Assembly (NCBI RefSeq): GCF_014654675.1
Contig: NZ_BNBC01000008.1
Location: forward strand, 124,001 to 188,000
Direction of reading: 5' to 3'
Origin: Streptomyces spiralis
GTDB taxonomy: Bacteria > Actinomycetota > Actinomycetes > Streptomycetales > Streptomycetaceae
Length of the DNA stretch: 64,000 nucleotides
In this document: in pieces, positions 26,016-34,239 of the stretch
Numbering within the stretch: the first letter of the stretch is position 1
Layout: every line of letters starts with the position of its first letter
Made by a program: the position numbers and the translations under genes
The notes under the pieces: model-generated
Databases searched by the model: none
What the model saw: the letters and a program-made list of their open reading frames with translations, nothing else
Told to the model about the DNA's origin: nothing

Positions 26016-26651
26016 TCAGACGCGGCCGCCGGCCGGCCGTCCCGCGTCCTGGTCGGGTCGTCGGTGCACGGCGTCGGCGACGACCGATGTCACGAACCTG
26101 TCGACGACTGCCGTGGTCGGCGGGCCGGGGTCGCGGTCCGCGAACAGGAGATGCCCGCCACCGACGAGGGAGAGGGTGAGCGCGTCGATGTCGGCGTCGG
26201 CCGCGATGCGGCCCCGTGCACGCTCGTCGGCCAGATAGGCGGAGATCGCGGTGGTGGCCTCGGCGAGGATCGCGATGCCGCCGCCGGGCCGGGCCTGCCG
26301 CAGCCGTGCGCGCAGCTCGTCCCTGAAGGTGATCAGCGGAATGATCGCCACGGGAACCGGGCCGAACAGGGTGGTCAGCGCGCTGGTGAGGTTGCCGGCC
26401 ACCGTGCCGGTGCCGACGGACCCGCGCAACGCGCTCGCCTGCGCCTCGAGCCGCGCGGCCCGGTCGAGCACGAGCTCCGCGAGGAAGGCGTCGAAGTCGC
26501 TGAAGTGCCGGTGCAGGACGCCCTTGGCGCAGCCTGCCTCGTCGGTGACGGCCCGGCTGGTCAGCCCGCTCGGCCCGGCGCGCAGAAGCACGCGCTCGGC
26601 GGCGTCGAACAGCTGCTGTCGCGCATCGCGCAGGTGCACCCCAGTCGGCAC
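26016..26651 (-). CDS. TetR/AcrR family transcriptional regulator
   Basis: 211 residues from GTG 26651 (GAGAGG upstream). The N-terminal HTH (12-58) reads QQLFDAAERVLLRAGPSGLTS, then VTDEAGCAKGVLHRHFSDFDAFLAELV. The C-terminal ligand domain carries no specific signal. It is divergent from a methyltransferase across a 74-bp gap with two near-identical palindromes, and 120 bp upstream of the reductase on its own strand. It probably represses itself and the methyltransferase, possibly the reductase. Confidence 0.88.
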   Translation of the reverse strand: MPTGVHLRDARQQLFDAAERVLLRAGPSGLTSRAVTDEAGCAKGVLHRHFSDFDAFLAELVLDRAARLEAQASALRGSVGTGTVAGNLTSALTTLFGPVPVAIIPLITFRDELRARLRQARPGGGIAILAEATTAISAYLADERARGRIAADADIDALTLSLVGGGHLLFADRDPGPPTTAVVDRFVTSVVADAVHRRPDQDAGRPAGGRV

Positions 26652-26690
26652 TCGCAGATCCTCTCGTGCGTCGCCCCGGCATCGTATCCA

Positions 26691-26733
26691 TTGTCCAGTG
26701 GGCGCTTGCCCACTAAGGTGGGCGCATGCCCAC
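26691..26733 (+). promoter_or_regulatory. Leaderless methyltransferase promoter with two TetR-type operators
   Basis: TTGTCC (26691-26696), 17 bp, TAAGGT (26714-26719), with the ATG at 26726 six nt later. The spacer is filled by GTGGGCGCTTGCCCAC (26698-26713). A second copy, GTGGGCGCATGCCCAC (26718-26733), covers the start codon. The two sites are 20 bp apart, about two helical turns. Confidence 0.75.
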
Positions 26734-27544
26734 ATCACCGCGAGAAGCGTCCCCTGCGCAGCCGCACGAAGCCCGCCGGATGGCCGAGTCGTTCGGAGTG
26801 GACGCCCACCGCTACGACCGGGCCCGGCCCGGCTACCCCGATGCTCTGGTGACGCGGATCGTCGCCGGGAGCCCCGGGTCCGACGTCCTCGACGTCGGCT
26901 GCGGCACCGGCATCGCGGCCCGCCAGTTCCAGGCCGCGGGCTGCGCCGTGCTCGGCGTCGAGCCCGACGCGCGCATGGCCGACTTCGCCAGAGCCCGTGG
27001 CCTGCGGGTCGAGACGGCGACCTTCGAAACCTGGCAGCCGGAGGGCCGGACGTTCGACACGGTCGTCGCCGCGCAGTCGTGGCACTGGGTGGATCCGGTC
27101 GCGGGAGCCGTGAAGGCGGCACAGGTGCTGCGTCCGGGCGGGCGGCTGGCGATCTTCGGGCACGTGTACGAGCCGCCTGCCGAAGTGGCTGACCCGTTCG
27201 CCGCCGCCTTCCGGAGGGTGGTACCGGACTCCCCGTTCAACGGCGGGCCGGCCCGTCGGCCGCTCGACGCCTATCAGACGGTCTACGCGAAGTGCGCGGA
27301 CAAGATCCGGGAGACCGGACAGTTCAGTGATGTCGAGCAGTGGCGATTCGACTGGGAGCGGTCCTACACGCGCGATCAGTGGCTGGACCTGCTGCCCACC
27401 ACCGGTGGCCTCACCCGGCTCCGCCCCGATCAGCTGGCCGAGATACTGGGCGCGGTCGGGAGCGCCATCGACTCCCTGGGCGGACGCTTCACGATGACCT
27501 ACACCACTCTGTCCGCGACGGCCGTCCGCACCGGGCCCTCCTGA
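26726..27544 (+). CDS. Class I SAM-dependent methyltransferase
   Basis: 272 residues. Motif I is DVLDVGCGTGIAARQF (about residue 52), then VLGVEPDARMADFARARG and VVAAQSWHWVDPVAGAVKAA (post-I/motif IV region of the Methyltransf_11 type). The N-terminus AESFGVDAHRYDRARPGYPD is typical. It lacks a ribosome site but starts six nt after a -10 box, so translation is leaderless. It is controlled by the divergent TetR. The substrate is unknown. Confidence 0.9.
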   Translation: MPTSPREASPAQPHEARRMAESFGVDAHRYDRARPGYPDALVTRIVAGSPGSDVLDVGCGTGIAARQFQAAGCAVLGVEPDARMADFARARGLRVETATFETWQPEGRTFDTVVAAQSWHWVDPVAGAVKAAQVLRPGGRLAIFGHVYEPPAEVADPFAAAFRRVVPDSPFNGGPARRPLDAYQTVYAKCADKIRETGQFSDVEQWRFDWERSYTRDQWLDLLPTTGGLTRLRPDQLAEILGAVGSAIDSLGGRFTMTYTTLSATAVRTGPS

Positions 27545-27661
27545 ATACGCGTCCGGGCGAACCGTGTTGCGACATGAGCACATCCGGAACACCGATCGGC
27601 CACATGCCGACATGGCCGTGCCGCCGGCCGGGACCGTGTCGTCATGCTGGCATGTGGATGC

Positions 27662-27892
27662 ATGAACCCGGTGGGCCTCGTGGCGACCCTGACCGGATAC
27701 GGTCTGCTCGGCCTCGCCCTGCTCGCGGTCGGCACGGTCTGCCTGGTCGGCCTGCTGCTCGGTGCGCTCGTCGCCCTCGGACACCTGACCCGCCGCCGGC
27801 AGGAGGATGACGCCCCCGAATCGGGGAGGCAGCGAGCGCTCGGGCAGGACTCAGCCCTCGCTTCCTTCCACTGGGAGGACTCGGCGGAGTAG
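27662..27892 (+). CDS. Small one-helix membrane protein, unknown
   Basis: 76 residues from ATG 27662 (82 from ATG 27644). A long hydrophobic helix (residues 3-38, rich in Leu/Gly/Val) is followed by HLTRRRQEDD and a charged tail ending ALASFHWEDSAE. GC3 is high. The ribosome site is poor, so the start is uncertain. No family is recognised. Confidence 0.45.
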   Translation: MNPVGLVATLTGYGLLGLALLAVGTVCLVGLLLGALVALGHLTRRRQEDDAPESGRQRALGQDSALASFHWEDSAE

Positions 27893-28508
27893 AGAGGGAC
27901 CGATCGCCGGCACGCTGCTGGGAGTCGCAGGATCGGGGCGAACGGGGTGGTCTTCTTCACCCGGGCGGGGCGCTCGGCGGGCGCGATCGGGCGCGGGGAT
28001 TTTAGCGTCGTAGTGCCTTGCGCTGTGACAGGACCGTGAGGCCCGGGCGGCCCCCGCACTCTGCGCCCTGGGCAGGGGCCGCCCGGCAGACCACCGGCCG
28101 GGGGAGGGCCGGCCGGCGTGTGCGTGCACGACCGGCCCCGCTGGATGTGAACGGTGCGGTGTCCGACGTCCTCAAGGTGCTGGAGTGGCACCACGATGCC
28201 CTCACGGCGTGGAACTGCCGGGCTGTCGGTGCCGGCCAGGCGCAGCAGGTCGACGGCGACGAAGGGGCCGTTGATCGCTGGGCGAGCCGGGTCGCATCGG
28301 CGCCGCGCCGCAGCGACCGCCCCTGCAGTCGTCCGAAGGCGAGCCGTCCGGCGCTTCGGCAGGTGGGCATATGGAGGTCAAGCGCCACGCGGCGGCCGCA
28401 GCGGCGCGCATCGCCCCAGAGTCTGCCACCGCCTGACGCGGCGCCTGCGCACCGTCGGATGCGTCTTTGCGGTCATGCCTCGGACAGCTCACCTCGCGAA
28501 ACCCGACG
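27893..28508. other. Decayed stretch, no intact gene
   Basis: About 600 bp. On the minus strand a run PFVAVDLLRLAGTDSPAV near 28200-28260, followed by VVPLQHLEDVGHRTVHIQ, looks like the end of an NTF2/SnoaL-like protein. It has no start and no consistent frame. The rest shows no coding bias that I can trust. Confidence 0.3.
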
Positions 28509-28586
28509 TCAGGAAACATCCTTACGCAACGACGCGATGAGGAGGTCGAGGTCCCCACTGAAGACTGTCTCGTAACCACGGGCCAT
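28509..28586 (-). CDS. 25-residue mini-ORF, possible gene remnant
   Basis: ATG 28586, preceded by TGAGGG, opens a 25-residue frame (ARGYETVFSGDLDLLIASLR and four more residues) ending at TGA 28509-28511. It starts 34 nt after the stop of the 28620 gene on the same strand. It could be a small peptide coupled to that gene or the stub of a lost larger gene. Confidence 0.25.
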   Translation of the reverse strand: MARGYETVFSGDLDLLIASLRKDVS

Positions 28587-28619
28587 CCCTCAACGGCGGG
28601 TCGCTCCGCGCTCCCGTGG

Positions 28620-29003
28620 TCAGCCGAAGATGAGCTCAACGTCCTTGTCCACGCAGAACCGCAGGACGGTGATCAACTGACTGACGTCTTCGATGCGCCG
28701 TCGCAGGACGGGGTCGCTGTCGTCAGGCTGACGTCGGTCGAGAATCGCTGTCAGCCGGGGCAACATGGCCGCGCATTGAGCGGGTGCGAGGTCGGGGCCG
28801 TCGTCGTCCGGATGGTTGAGCAGTGGCGCCAGCGTAGTGGAGACGCTGCACCATTGGCGGTCTCCGCCGAAGCCGTCCATCTCGGCGAGCGTGAACCCCT
28901 CGGCCTGGGCCAACCACTTCCTGAACATGCTGAAACCGGTGTAGGACCAGGAGATGTCCGGGCTCCCCACGTCGTTGTCGCCTGGAAAGAGCATCAGTCC
29001 CAC
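28620..29003 (-). CDS. Hypothetical protein of about 125 residues
   Basis: 127 residues from GTG 29003 (AAGGGGG upstream) or 124 from ATG 28994. The sequence has SWSYTGFSMFRKWLAQAEGF, FGGDRQWCSVSTTLAPLLNHPDDDGP and VLRFCVDKDVELIFG. It resembles small stand-alone cytosolic proteins of unknown function in Streptomyces, some of which act as immunity-type proteins. No catalytic motif is visible. Both neighbours are decayed sequence. Confidence 0.6.
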   Translation of the reverse strand: MGLMLFPGDNDVGSPDISWSYTGFSMFRKWLAQAEGFTLAEMDGFGGDRQWCSVSTTLAPLLNHPDDDGPDLAPAQCAAMLPRLTAILDRRQPDDSDPVLRRRIEDVSQLITVLRFCVDKDVELIFG

Positions 29004-29088
29004 CTTGACCCCCTTGCTTGCTCGTAGCCCAGGATCGTCGTGGGCAGGGATGTCGGCAACTGAAATGATCTCCGGATGGCCGGCGTGA

Positions 29089-29244
29089 TCACGGCGGACT
29101 CAGGGGCTCGAGCTTTTCGATGCGGCCCATGTGGCGGCGGAGCCGCTGGCCGAGCGTCTCATTGCCGAACTGGGGCCCGGCGAGCCCGAGAAGCTGAAGG
29201 ATCTGCTGACCCGGTTCGCCTATCGAGCGGACGACAAGGAATAA
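29089..29244 (+). pseudogene. C-terminal remnant of a MarR-family regulator
   Basis: After an in-frame TGA at 29086, the frame reads RTQGLELFDAAHVAAEPLAE and RLIAELGPGEPEKLKDLLTR, then FAYRADDKE and TAA. This is the end of the MarR winged helix and its last dimerisation helix. The DNA-binding half is missing. MarR genes commonly flank azoreductase genes, and a truncated one lies 350 bp away. Confidence 0.55.
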
Positions 29245-29284
29245 GCCCGCCGGTTGCCCGCCTGCCTGCCGGCTGGGCGGGCTT
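29243..29284 (+). terminator. Hairpin after the MarR remnant
   Basis: AAGCCCGCC (29243-29251) pairs perfectly with GGCGGGCTT (29276-29284). It has survived although the gene before it is degraded. Confidence 0.6.
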
Positions 29285-29599
29285 GGTCGCACGCGGCTGT
29301 CGCGGCAATCTGGCCTTGAGCGTTGGGCCATCCTCGCCACACGCCGACCCTGCCTGCGGGCGACGGTCAGGGCTGCGTCGCCGATGCGGACCGAGTAGTC
29401 CGCACGGCTACCGCGCCGCATTCCTGGCCGACGGCGTGTTCTTCGCCCTCGTACGCATCGCGGTCGTGTCGATGCGCGGCTCGCCGGCAGGTCACACGCA
29501 CCACCGCTCCCGGGGCCGGGCTGCCGGCCGCAGGCGCGGAGCAATCGTCATCGCCCACGGAGGGCACGCTCGGCGAGGGTGGCGTGTGACGTCCTGGAG
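29285..29599. other. Intergenic stretch, nothing recognised
   Basis: About 315 bp between the MarR remnant and the truncated azoreductase. One plus-strand frame reads ALVRIAVVSM in a weakly hydrophobic run, but there is no start, ribosome site or family match. Confidence 0.3.
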
Positions 29600-29992
29600 T
29601 CAGGCGTTGCCCTTGGCGGAGGGGGTCTCGCCCGCGGTGCGGCCGAGCAGAAGCACGCTGTCCAGCCACGCCTTCAGCGTCGACGGGATCGAGAAGTTGT
29701 ACATGGGGGCGCCGATCAGGACGGCGTTCGCCTGCTCCAGCTCCTCGATGAGCTTCACGCGCGCGGCGAACGCGGCTGACTGCTCCGGGGTGCGCTCGGA
29801 CGGGGCGGCGTAACCGGCGGACCAGGCGTCGGCGGTGATGTGCGGGACAGGGGCGGCGGCGAGGTCGCGGTAGATCACCGTGCCCTCAGGGTGCTGCTCC
29901 TCCCAGCTCTTGCGGAAGGCGGCCGTGACCGAACGGGACGAGGACGCCTCGCCGGGGAACAGGGACGAGTCGATGTGCAGCAGCGTCGCCAT
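29600..29992 (-). CDS. FMN-dependent NADH-azoreductase, C-terminally truncated
   Basis: 130 residues where AzoR proteins have about 200-220. The N-terminus LLHIDSSLFPGEASSSRSVT (FMN-binding loop) and VLIGAPMYNFSIPSTLKAWLD are intact. After GRTAGETPSAKG the frame ends within two residues, so the glycine-rich loop and last helices are missing. The enzyme would reduce quinones or azo compounds; the product is probably inactive or poorly folded. It is divergent from a nitroreductase across a perfect palindrome. Confidence 0.75.
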   Translation of the reverse strand: MATLLHIDSSLFPGEASSSRSVTAAFRKSWEEQHPEGTVIYRDLAAAPVPHITADAWSAGYAAPSERTPEQSAAFAARVKLIEELEQANAVLIGAPMYNFSIPSTLKAWLDSVLLLGRTAGETPSAKGNA

Positions 29993-30073
29993 GGGCTTTC
30001 TCCAAGGTTGCATTGCCCCAGGCGTGGGCGCCGAGGGGCTGGGGATTCGTGTTCGGCAGTAGTCTTACATGAA

Positions 30074-30093
30074 ATAGTATCGAGTGATACTAT
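30074..30093. promoter_or_regulatory. 20-bp operator-like palindrome
   Basis: ATAGTATCGAGTGATACTAT has two perfect 8-bp arms around GAGT. It is AT-rich in a GC-rich setting and lies midway between the divergent azoreductase and nitroreductase genes. Such sites are bound by MarR/HxlR-type redox regulators. The only local candidate is the MarR remnant at 29089. Confidence 0.75.
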
Positions 30094-30144
30094 CTCGCTT
30101 GTAGTGGAAGTGAGTGCGTCGAGCAGCTGGGAAGGCAAGCGATC

Positions 30145-30813
30145 ATGGACGTCTACGAGGCGGTCAGGAGCCGACGGGCGGTACGCAGGTTCACCGACCG
30201 GCAGGTCCCGAGGGAGACGCTGGAGCGTGTCCTGTCCGCCGCGGCCTGGTCGCCGTCCGGATCGAACATCCAGCCGTGGCGCGCCTACGTGCTGACCGGC
30301 CGGCCGCTGGCCGAGATCAAGAAGCGCGCCGGCGAGCGCCTGGCCGCGGGCGACCCGTGGGACGAGCCGGAGTACGAGCAGTACCCGACCACGCTGAAGT
30401 CGCCCTACCGCGAGCGCCGAGCTGCCTTCGGCGCGCAGCGTTACGGCGCACTCGGCATCGCGCGTGAGGACCTGGAGGCACGCCAGCGGGCCGCGTCCGC
30501 GAACTGGGACTGCTTCGGCGCGCCCGCCGCCCTGTTCTGCTACATCGACCGCGACCTGGGCGCGCCCCAGTGGGCGGATGTCGGCATGTATCTGCAGACC
30601 GTCATGCTGCTGCTGCGCGCCGAAGGGCTGCACAGTTGCCCGCAGATGGCATGGGCGAAGTTTCACAGGAGCGTCGCGGAGGTACTGTCACCCCCGGCCG
30701 AGCTCATGCTCTTCTGCGGCATGTCGATCGGGTTCGAGGACGTCACGGTCGATCACGTCCGTACGGGCCGGGCGCTGCTCGACGAGACGGTCACGTTCGT
30801 CGACGGCTGCTGA
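30145..30813 (+). CDS. Nitroreductase family protein
   Basis: 222 residues. The nitroreductase fold shows VRSRRAVRRFTDRQVP (FMN phosphate contacts), SAAAWSPSGSNIQPWRAYVL, ADVGMYLQTVMLLLRAEGLHS and the end HVRTGRALLDETVTFVDG. It reduces nitroaromatics, quinones or flavins with NAD(P)H and FMN. GGGAAGG precedes ATG 30145. It is divergent from the truncated azoreductase, with the palindrome at 30074 as the probable shared operator. Confidence 0.9.
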   Translation: MDVYEAVRSRRAVRRFTDRQVPRETLERVLSAAAWSPSGSNIQPWRAYVLTGRPLAEIKKRAGERLAAGDPWDEPEYEQYPTTLKSPYRERRAAFGAQRYGALGIAREDLEARQRAASANWDCFGAPAALFCYIDRDLGAPQWADVGMYLQTVMLLLRAEGLHSCPQMAWAKFHRSVAEVLSPPAELMLFCGMSIGFEDVTVDHVRTGRALLDETVTFVDGC

Positions 30814-31114
30814 CACCGCCCGCCCTCAGCCGATGTGGCCGCTGTTTCGCACCGGGCCGAAATGGACGGATGACCGCGTCCGCTGCCGCCCGGCCGGGGT
30901 CGATGACGAGGCCCCCTTCGCGACCAGAACCCCACACTTCAAGTGGATGCCGCAACGCGCCACCGACGGTGGGGGAGTACGGCAGTATGCCCGGCGCCCG
31001 CATCATCCTCACCGACGAGGGGTGGGGCAGCGTGTTGACGACGGGCCGAGCGAGGGCTCGACGCGCCGCGTCTCCACGAGTTCTTCGAAAGTGTGCCCGC
31101 GTGCACGGATCCTG
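30814..31114. other. Intergenic stretch, no gene supported
   Basis: About 300 bp after the nitroreductase. Open frames exist on both strands but lack ribosome sites and family features. Confidence 0.3.
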
Positions 31115-31141
31115 AGCGGCCGGTTCTACGGACCGGCCGCT
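31115..31141. terminator. Perfect 10-bp stem hairpin
   Basis: AGCGGCCGGT (31115-31124) and ACCGGCCGCT (31132-31141) pair fully around a 7-nt loop. It lies 85 bp beyond the stop of the minus-strand deacetylase and downstream of the nitroreductase. Confidence 0.65.
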
Positions 31142-31225
31142 GGTGGACAAGACTCCGGGTGTGTGACCTGCCCTATCGCGCCGTGCCGCCGATGGGCTTT
31201 CCCGGGCCCCAGCCGGACGGGCGGA

Positions 31226-32059
31226 TCAGCGCAGTCCGGCGAAGAGATCGTTCTCGGGTACGGCGGCGCCGGTGGCGTCCTGAACACGTACGAAGGTCTC
31301 CATGCCCATCAACTCGCCGAACCTCTTCTTGCCCATCTTGAGGAAGAAGATGTTCTCGCCCTGACTGGCGTGCGCGGCCAGCGCGTCGAACTTCTGACCG
31401 CTGAATGCGGTGGTGTCCACCCACGTGGTGATTTCATCGTCGGGGAGGCCGATCTCGGCCATCGCGGCGGTTTCGGCAGGATCCGGCTCCGGCATGTCCT
31501 CATGAAACTCGCGCATGATCTCACCGAACCGCTGCATCATCGAGCGGGGCATCGTCGTCCAGTACACCTTCGGTGTCAGTGCGGTCATCTCCAGCGCCGC
31601 CATCGTGATGCGGTGGGCCTGGATGTGGTCGGGGTGGCCGTAGAAACCATTCGCGTCGTAAGTGACGACCACATCGGGCCGGTACTGCCGCATGAGTTCC
31701 GCGAGTCGGGTGGCGCCTTCCTCCACGGGGGTCTGCCAGAAGGATTCGGGGGCGTCGTTGCTCGGCCAGCCCATCATCCCGGAGTCGGCATAGTCGAGCA
31801 TCTCCAGATCGCTGACCTTCAGGACGTCACAGCTCGCCTTGAGTTCTTGACGGCGCATCAAGGCGACGGCCGCCGGATCGTGCCCGGGATCGCCCGGCTT
31901 GACACCCCCCGGTCCGTCACCGCAACCGCCGTCGGTACACGTCACGAGAACCGTGCGGATGCCTTCCGCCGCGTACCGCGCGAGGATCCCTCCGGTACCG
32001 GTGGCCTCGTCGTCGGGGTGAGCGTGCACTGCCATGAGCGTCAAGGGCCGGTCGGCCAT
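31226..32059 (-). CDS. PIG-L family deacetylase (mycothiol-type GlcNAc deacetylase fold)
   Basis: 277 residues. The zinc motif AVHAHPDDEATGTGGILAR is at residues 10-28, and DANGFYGHPDHIQAHRITMA supplies the third ligand. MshB and Mca of mycothiol metabolism share this fold, as do antibiotic-biosynthesis deacetylases. The length fits MshB/Mca-like enzymes, but this isolated copy is probably a paralogue. It may remove an acyl group from an aminoglycan-type conjugate. The substrate is not predictable. Confidence 0.88.
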   Translation of the reverse strand: MADRPLTLMAVHAHPDDEATGTGGILARYAAEGIRTVLVTCTDGGCGDGPGGVKPGDPGHDPAAVALMRRQELKASCDVLKVSDLEMLDYADSGMMGWPSNDAPESFWQTPVEEGATRLAELMRQYRPDVVVTYDANGFYGHPDHIQAHRITMAALEMTALTPKVYWTTMPRSMMQRFGEIMREFHEDMPEPDPAETAAMAEIGLPDDEITTWVDTTAFSGQKFDALAAHASQGENIFFLKMGKKRFGELMGMETFVRVQDATGAAVPENDLFAGLR

Positions 32060-32247
32060 GAAGCAGTCCTCCTGCAGAAATACGTCTTGGTTCGAGTGCG
32101 CGGCGGGCGTACCGCGATCCCGGGGGTCCGGATCCTGTCGGAGCGGACGACCTCGTGGTCTCCGTGTTCCCCGCCCGTGCGGCGCCGGTCCCTCGGTCGA
32201 TGCAACAGTGGCGGCCGGACCGGCTGTTCCCGCCGCGGCCGCTTGAT

Positions 32248-32679
32248 CTACCAGGCGTCGGCGTCTGTGCGCCTACTCAGGTTGAACTCACGATGTCGGT
32301 GGCCAAGCAAGCGAGGGACGGCTGTGGCATGCTCGTCCGCGTGAGCGGTGCCCCGAATGATGGCTGGTCGTTTGCAACAGCGCGGGAGCCGGCCCGATTC
32401 GGTGTCACGGCCGAGTCCTGGACTCGGCTCAGAGCACGACGCGTGACGAGTTGCTCGCTGCCCTTCTACAGCAGTGATGCCAGACTCTCTCAGCTTGCGA
32501 GCCAGGTGCTCCATCTCCGGAAGCGTTCCTGAGTAGTCACCGTTCACCATGCGACGCGCCACGGCCGCGGCGCTCGTCAGGTCGACATCGAGTTCAGCCC
32601 GTAGTACCCGCATGATGGCGACACCCTTGGCCGACGGACTGCTCACCTCCAGGCTCGCGGGTCCATGCTCGGAGAGCAT
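32248..32679 (-). CDS. Hypothetical helical protein, possible fragment
   Basis: An open frame of 143 residues from ATG 32679. Its first 65 residues look genuinely coding: SPSAKGVAIMRVLRAELDVD and then SAAAVARRMVNGDYSGTLPE, with the spacing of small actinomycete helical proteins. The later part is basic and unremarkable and may be read-through. No ribosome site is convincing. It lies downstream of a TetR gene on the same strand. Confidence 0.35.
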   Translation of the reverse strand: MLSEHGPASLEVSSPSAKGVAIMRVLRAELDVDLTSAAAVARRMVNGDYSGTLPEMEHLARKLRESGITAVEGQRATRHASCSEPSPGLGRDTESGRLPRCCKRPAIIRGTAHADEHATAVPRLLGHRHREFNLSRRTDADAW

Positions 32680-32840
32680 CTGATCCCGGTGCCGACGAAA
32701 CGGGGCTCCGGAAGTGACGAAAGGCGCGACCGGGGGTCCGCTTCGTGTTGAGCCCGCGCAACTGGCCCCTGCGGTCCGCACCGCAGCCCTGGGATTCCTG
32801 CGCGCCTTCACTCCGGCAGTAGACCACGCCCCGACCGCGG

Positions 32841-33530
32841 TTACGCGCTGGGCGGCGAGCACTCGATGCCGGAGACCGTCGTGGCCGACGAGGAGCCCTG
32901 GCCGGGTGCGGAGGCGGCGCGCTCGTCGAGACCACGGGCGGTGTGGATCCGCAGCAGTCCTTCGATGCCGCGCAGCAAGGTCTCGCCGGCCAGGACGGGG
33001 TCGCCGAGGTAGCCGGCGCTCATCGCGCCGTCGCGGAGCATGACGAAGTGCCGCCCGGCGTGCTCGGCCTGTGCGGCCGCGATCTCGGCGAACAGTCCGG
33101 TGATCGTCTGCAGGAACCATTCGCGGTGCTGCACGACGGCACGGTGGACCGGGTGATCGGGATCGGGGAATTCCGCCGCCGCGTTGAGGAAGGCGCATCC
33201 GCGGTAACCGGGCGAGCGGATCTGCTCGACCAGGGACGCACCGATGCCCCGCAGGATGCCATCGGTCGGCACGTCCGCGGCCATCAGGGAGCCGATCTGG
33301 GTGCGGATCGCCTGGTCGACGCTTCCGATGTAGGCGACGGCAAGGTCTTCCTTGCTGCGGAAGTGGCGGTAGAAGGTGGCGTTGGTGACCTTCGACTCGG
33401 CGACCAGACGGTCGACGCCCACCGTGTGGATGCCCTCCGCGTAGAAGAGCTGCCCCGCGGTTCTCAGGAGCCGTTCCCGGGCTTCGGAGACCCGCCTGCC
33501 GGTGCCTGTGCCGGCTTCCGTCTTTGCCAT
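32841..33530 (-). CDS. TetR family transcriptional regulator
   Basis: 229 residues from ATG 33530. The HTH reads RERLLRTAGQLFYAEGIHTV, VDRLVAESKVTNATFYRHFRSKEDL. The C-terminal half has FPDPDHPVHRAVVQHREWFL and GDPVLAGETLLRGIEGLLRI. TACAAT in the upstream DNA predicts that RNA starts at or very near ATG 33530, so translation is probably leaderless; ATG 33539 overlaps that -10 box. It is divergent from a membrane-protein gene and shares twin operator sites with it. Confidence 0.88.
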   Translation of the reverse strand: MAKTEAGTGTGRRVSEARERLLRTAGQLFYAEGIHTVGVDRLVAESKVTNATFYRHFRSKEDLAVAYIGSVDQAIRTQIGSLMAADVPTDGILRGIGASLVEQIRSPGYRGCAFLNAAAEFPDPDHPVHRAVVQHREWFLQTITGLFAEIAAAQAEHAGRHFVMLRDGAMSAGYLGDPVLAGETLLRGIEGLLRIHTARGLDERAASAPGQGSSSATTVSGIECSPPSA

Positions 33531-33549
33531 ATCACCCATTGTAGCAGGT

Positions 33550-33612
33550 AGAACGATCTCTCTTGTTTTCGCGAAAAAGGTGTGCCAGGCTGCAAACAAG
33601 AGAGAGCGTTCT
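33550..33612. promoter_or_regulatory. Twin 19-bp operator sites in inverted orientation
   Basis: AGAACGATCTCTCTTGTTT at 33550-33568 and, on the other strand, AGAACGCTCTCTCTTGTTT at 33612-33594, differ at one base. They flank the gap between the TetR gene and the divergent membrane-protein gene. This is the expected design for a repressor acting on both promoters. Confidence 0.75.
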
Positions 33613-33640
33613 CTCTATCCCACAGTCACTGGAGAAGCCC

Positions 33641-34198
33641 ATGGCATCCACTGCCTCCGCCGAGCCCATCGGCGCCAAGCCCGCCCTGCGCCGGCTGTAC
33701 GTCATCCGCTTCGTCTTCGCCGCCGTGTGGGCCGCGCTCCTGCTGGTGTCCGGCTCTGAGCTCACCGCCGGGGCCAAACTGCTGCTGTTCCTCTATCCCG
33801 CCTTCGACGTGGCCGCGGCCGTCGTCGACGCCAGGTCGGCGCGCGCCGCCGGGCCGGTCAAGGGCCTGTACGCCAACATGGCCGCCAGCGTGCTCGCCGC
33901 CGTCGGCATCGCGGTTGCCGGCACCTCGGGAATCGCCGACGTGCTGCGCGTCTGGGGCGCGTGGGCGATCGTCTCCGGCCTCATCCAGCTCCTCGTAGGC
34001 GTAGCGCGTCGGCCGATGGGCGGCCAGTGGGCCATGATCCTCAGCGGCGGCATCTCCGTCCTCGCCGGCGCGACCTTCATCCGAAGCGCCACACGGGACG
34101 ACCCCTCGCTGACCGCCCTCGCCGGCTACGCCACGCTCGGCGGCATCTTCTTCCTCGTCTCGGCGATCCGCATGTCCCGTTCGACCCCCAGGAGCTGA
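33641..34198 (+). CDS. DUF308-type multi-helix membrane protein
   Basis: 185 residues with about six hydrophobic helices, among them VIRFVFAAVWAALLLVSG, GAKLLLFLYPAFDVAAAVVD and LRVWGAWAIVSGLIQLLVGV. The pattern WGAWAIVSGL and paired short hairpins is that of DUF308/HdeD-like proteins. Function is unknown; relatives are stress-linked. GGAGAA precedes ATG 33641. The divergent TetR probably represses it through the twin sites between them. Confidence 0.85.
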   Translation: MASTASAEPIGAKPALRRLYVIRFVFAAVWAALLLVSGSELTAGAKLLLFLYPAFDVAAAVVDARSARAAGPVKGLYANMAASVLAAVGIAVAGTSGIADVLRVWGAWAIVSGLIQLLVGVARRPMGGQWAMILSGGISVLAGATFIRSATRDDPSLTALAGYATLGGIFFLVSAIRMSRSTPRS

Positions 34199-34239
34199 GA
34201 ACCTGATTTGGAGGCCCTCTACACGTAAGCCGTGGCCAG

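Noticed and set aside
24550..26691. A 713-residue minus-strand frame
   Set aside because: Antisense and offset shadow of the dehydrogenase, reductase and TetR genes.
28150..28300. Possible SnoaL/NTF2-like remnant on the minus strand
   Set aside because: A short run (FVAVDLLRLAG) fits, but the rest of the domain cannot be followed in any frame.
30464..32344. A 626-residue plus-strand frame
   Set aside because: Shadow of the nitroreductase and of the opposite-strand PIG-L deacetylase; no start signal.
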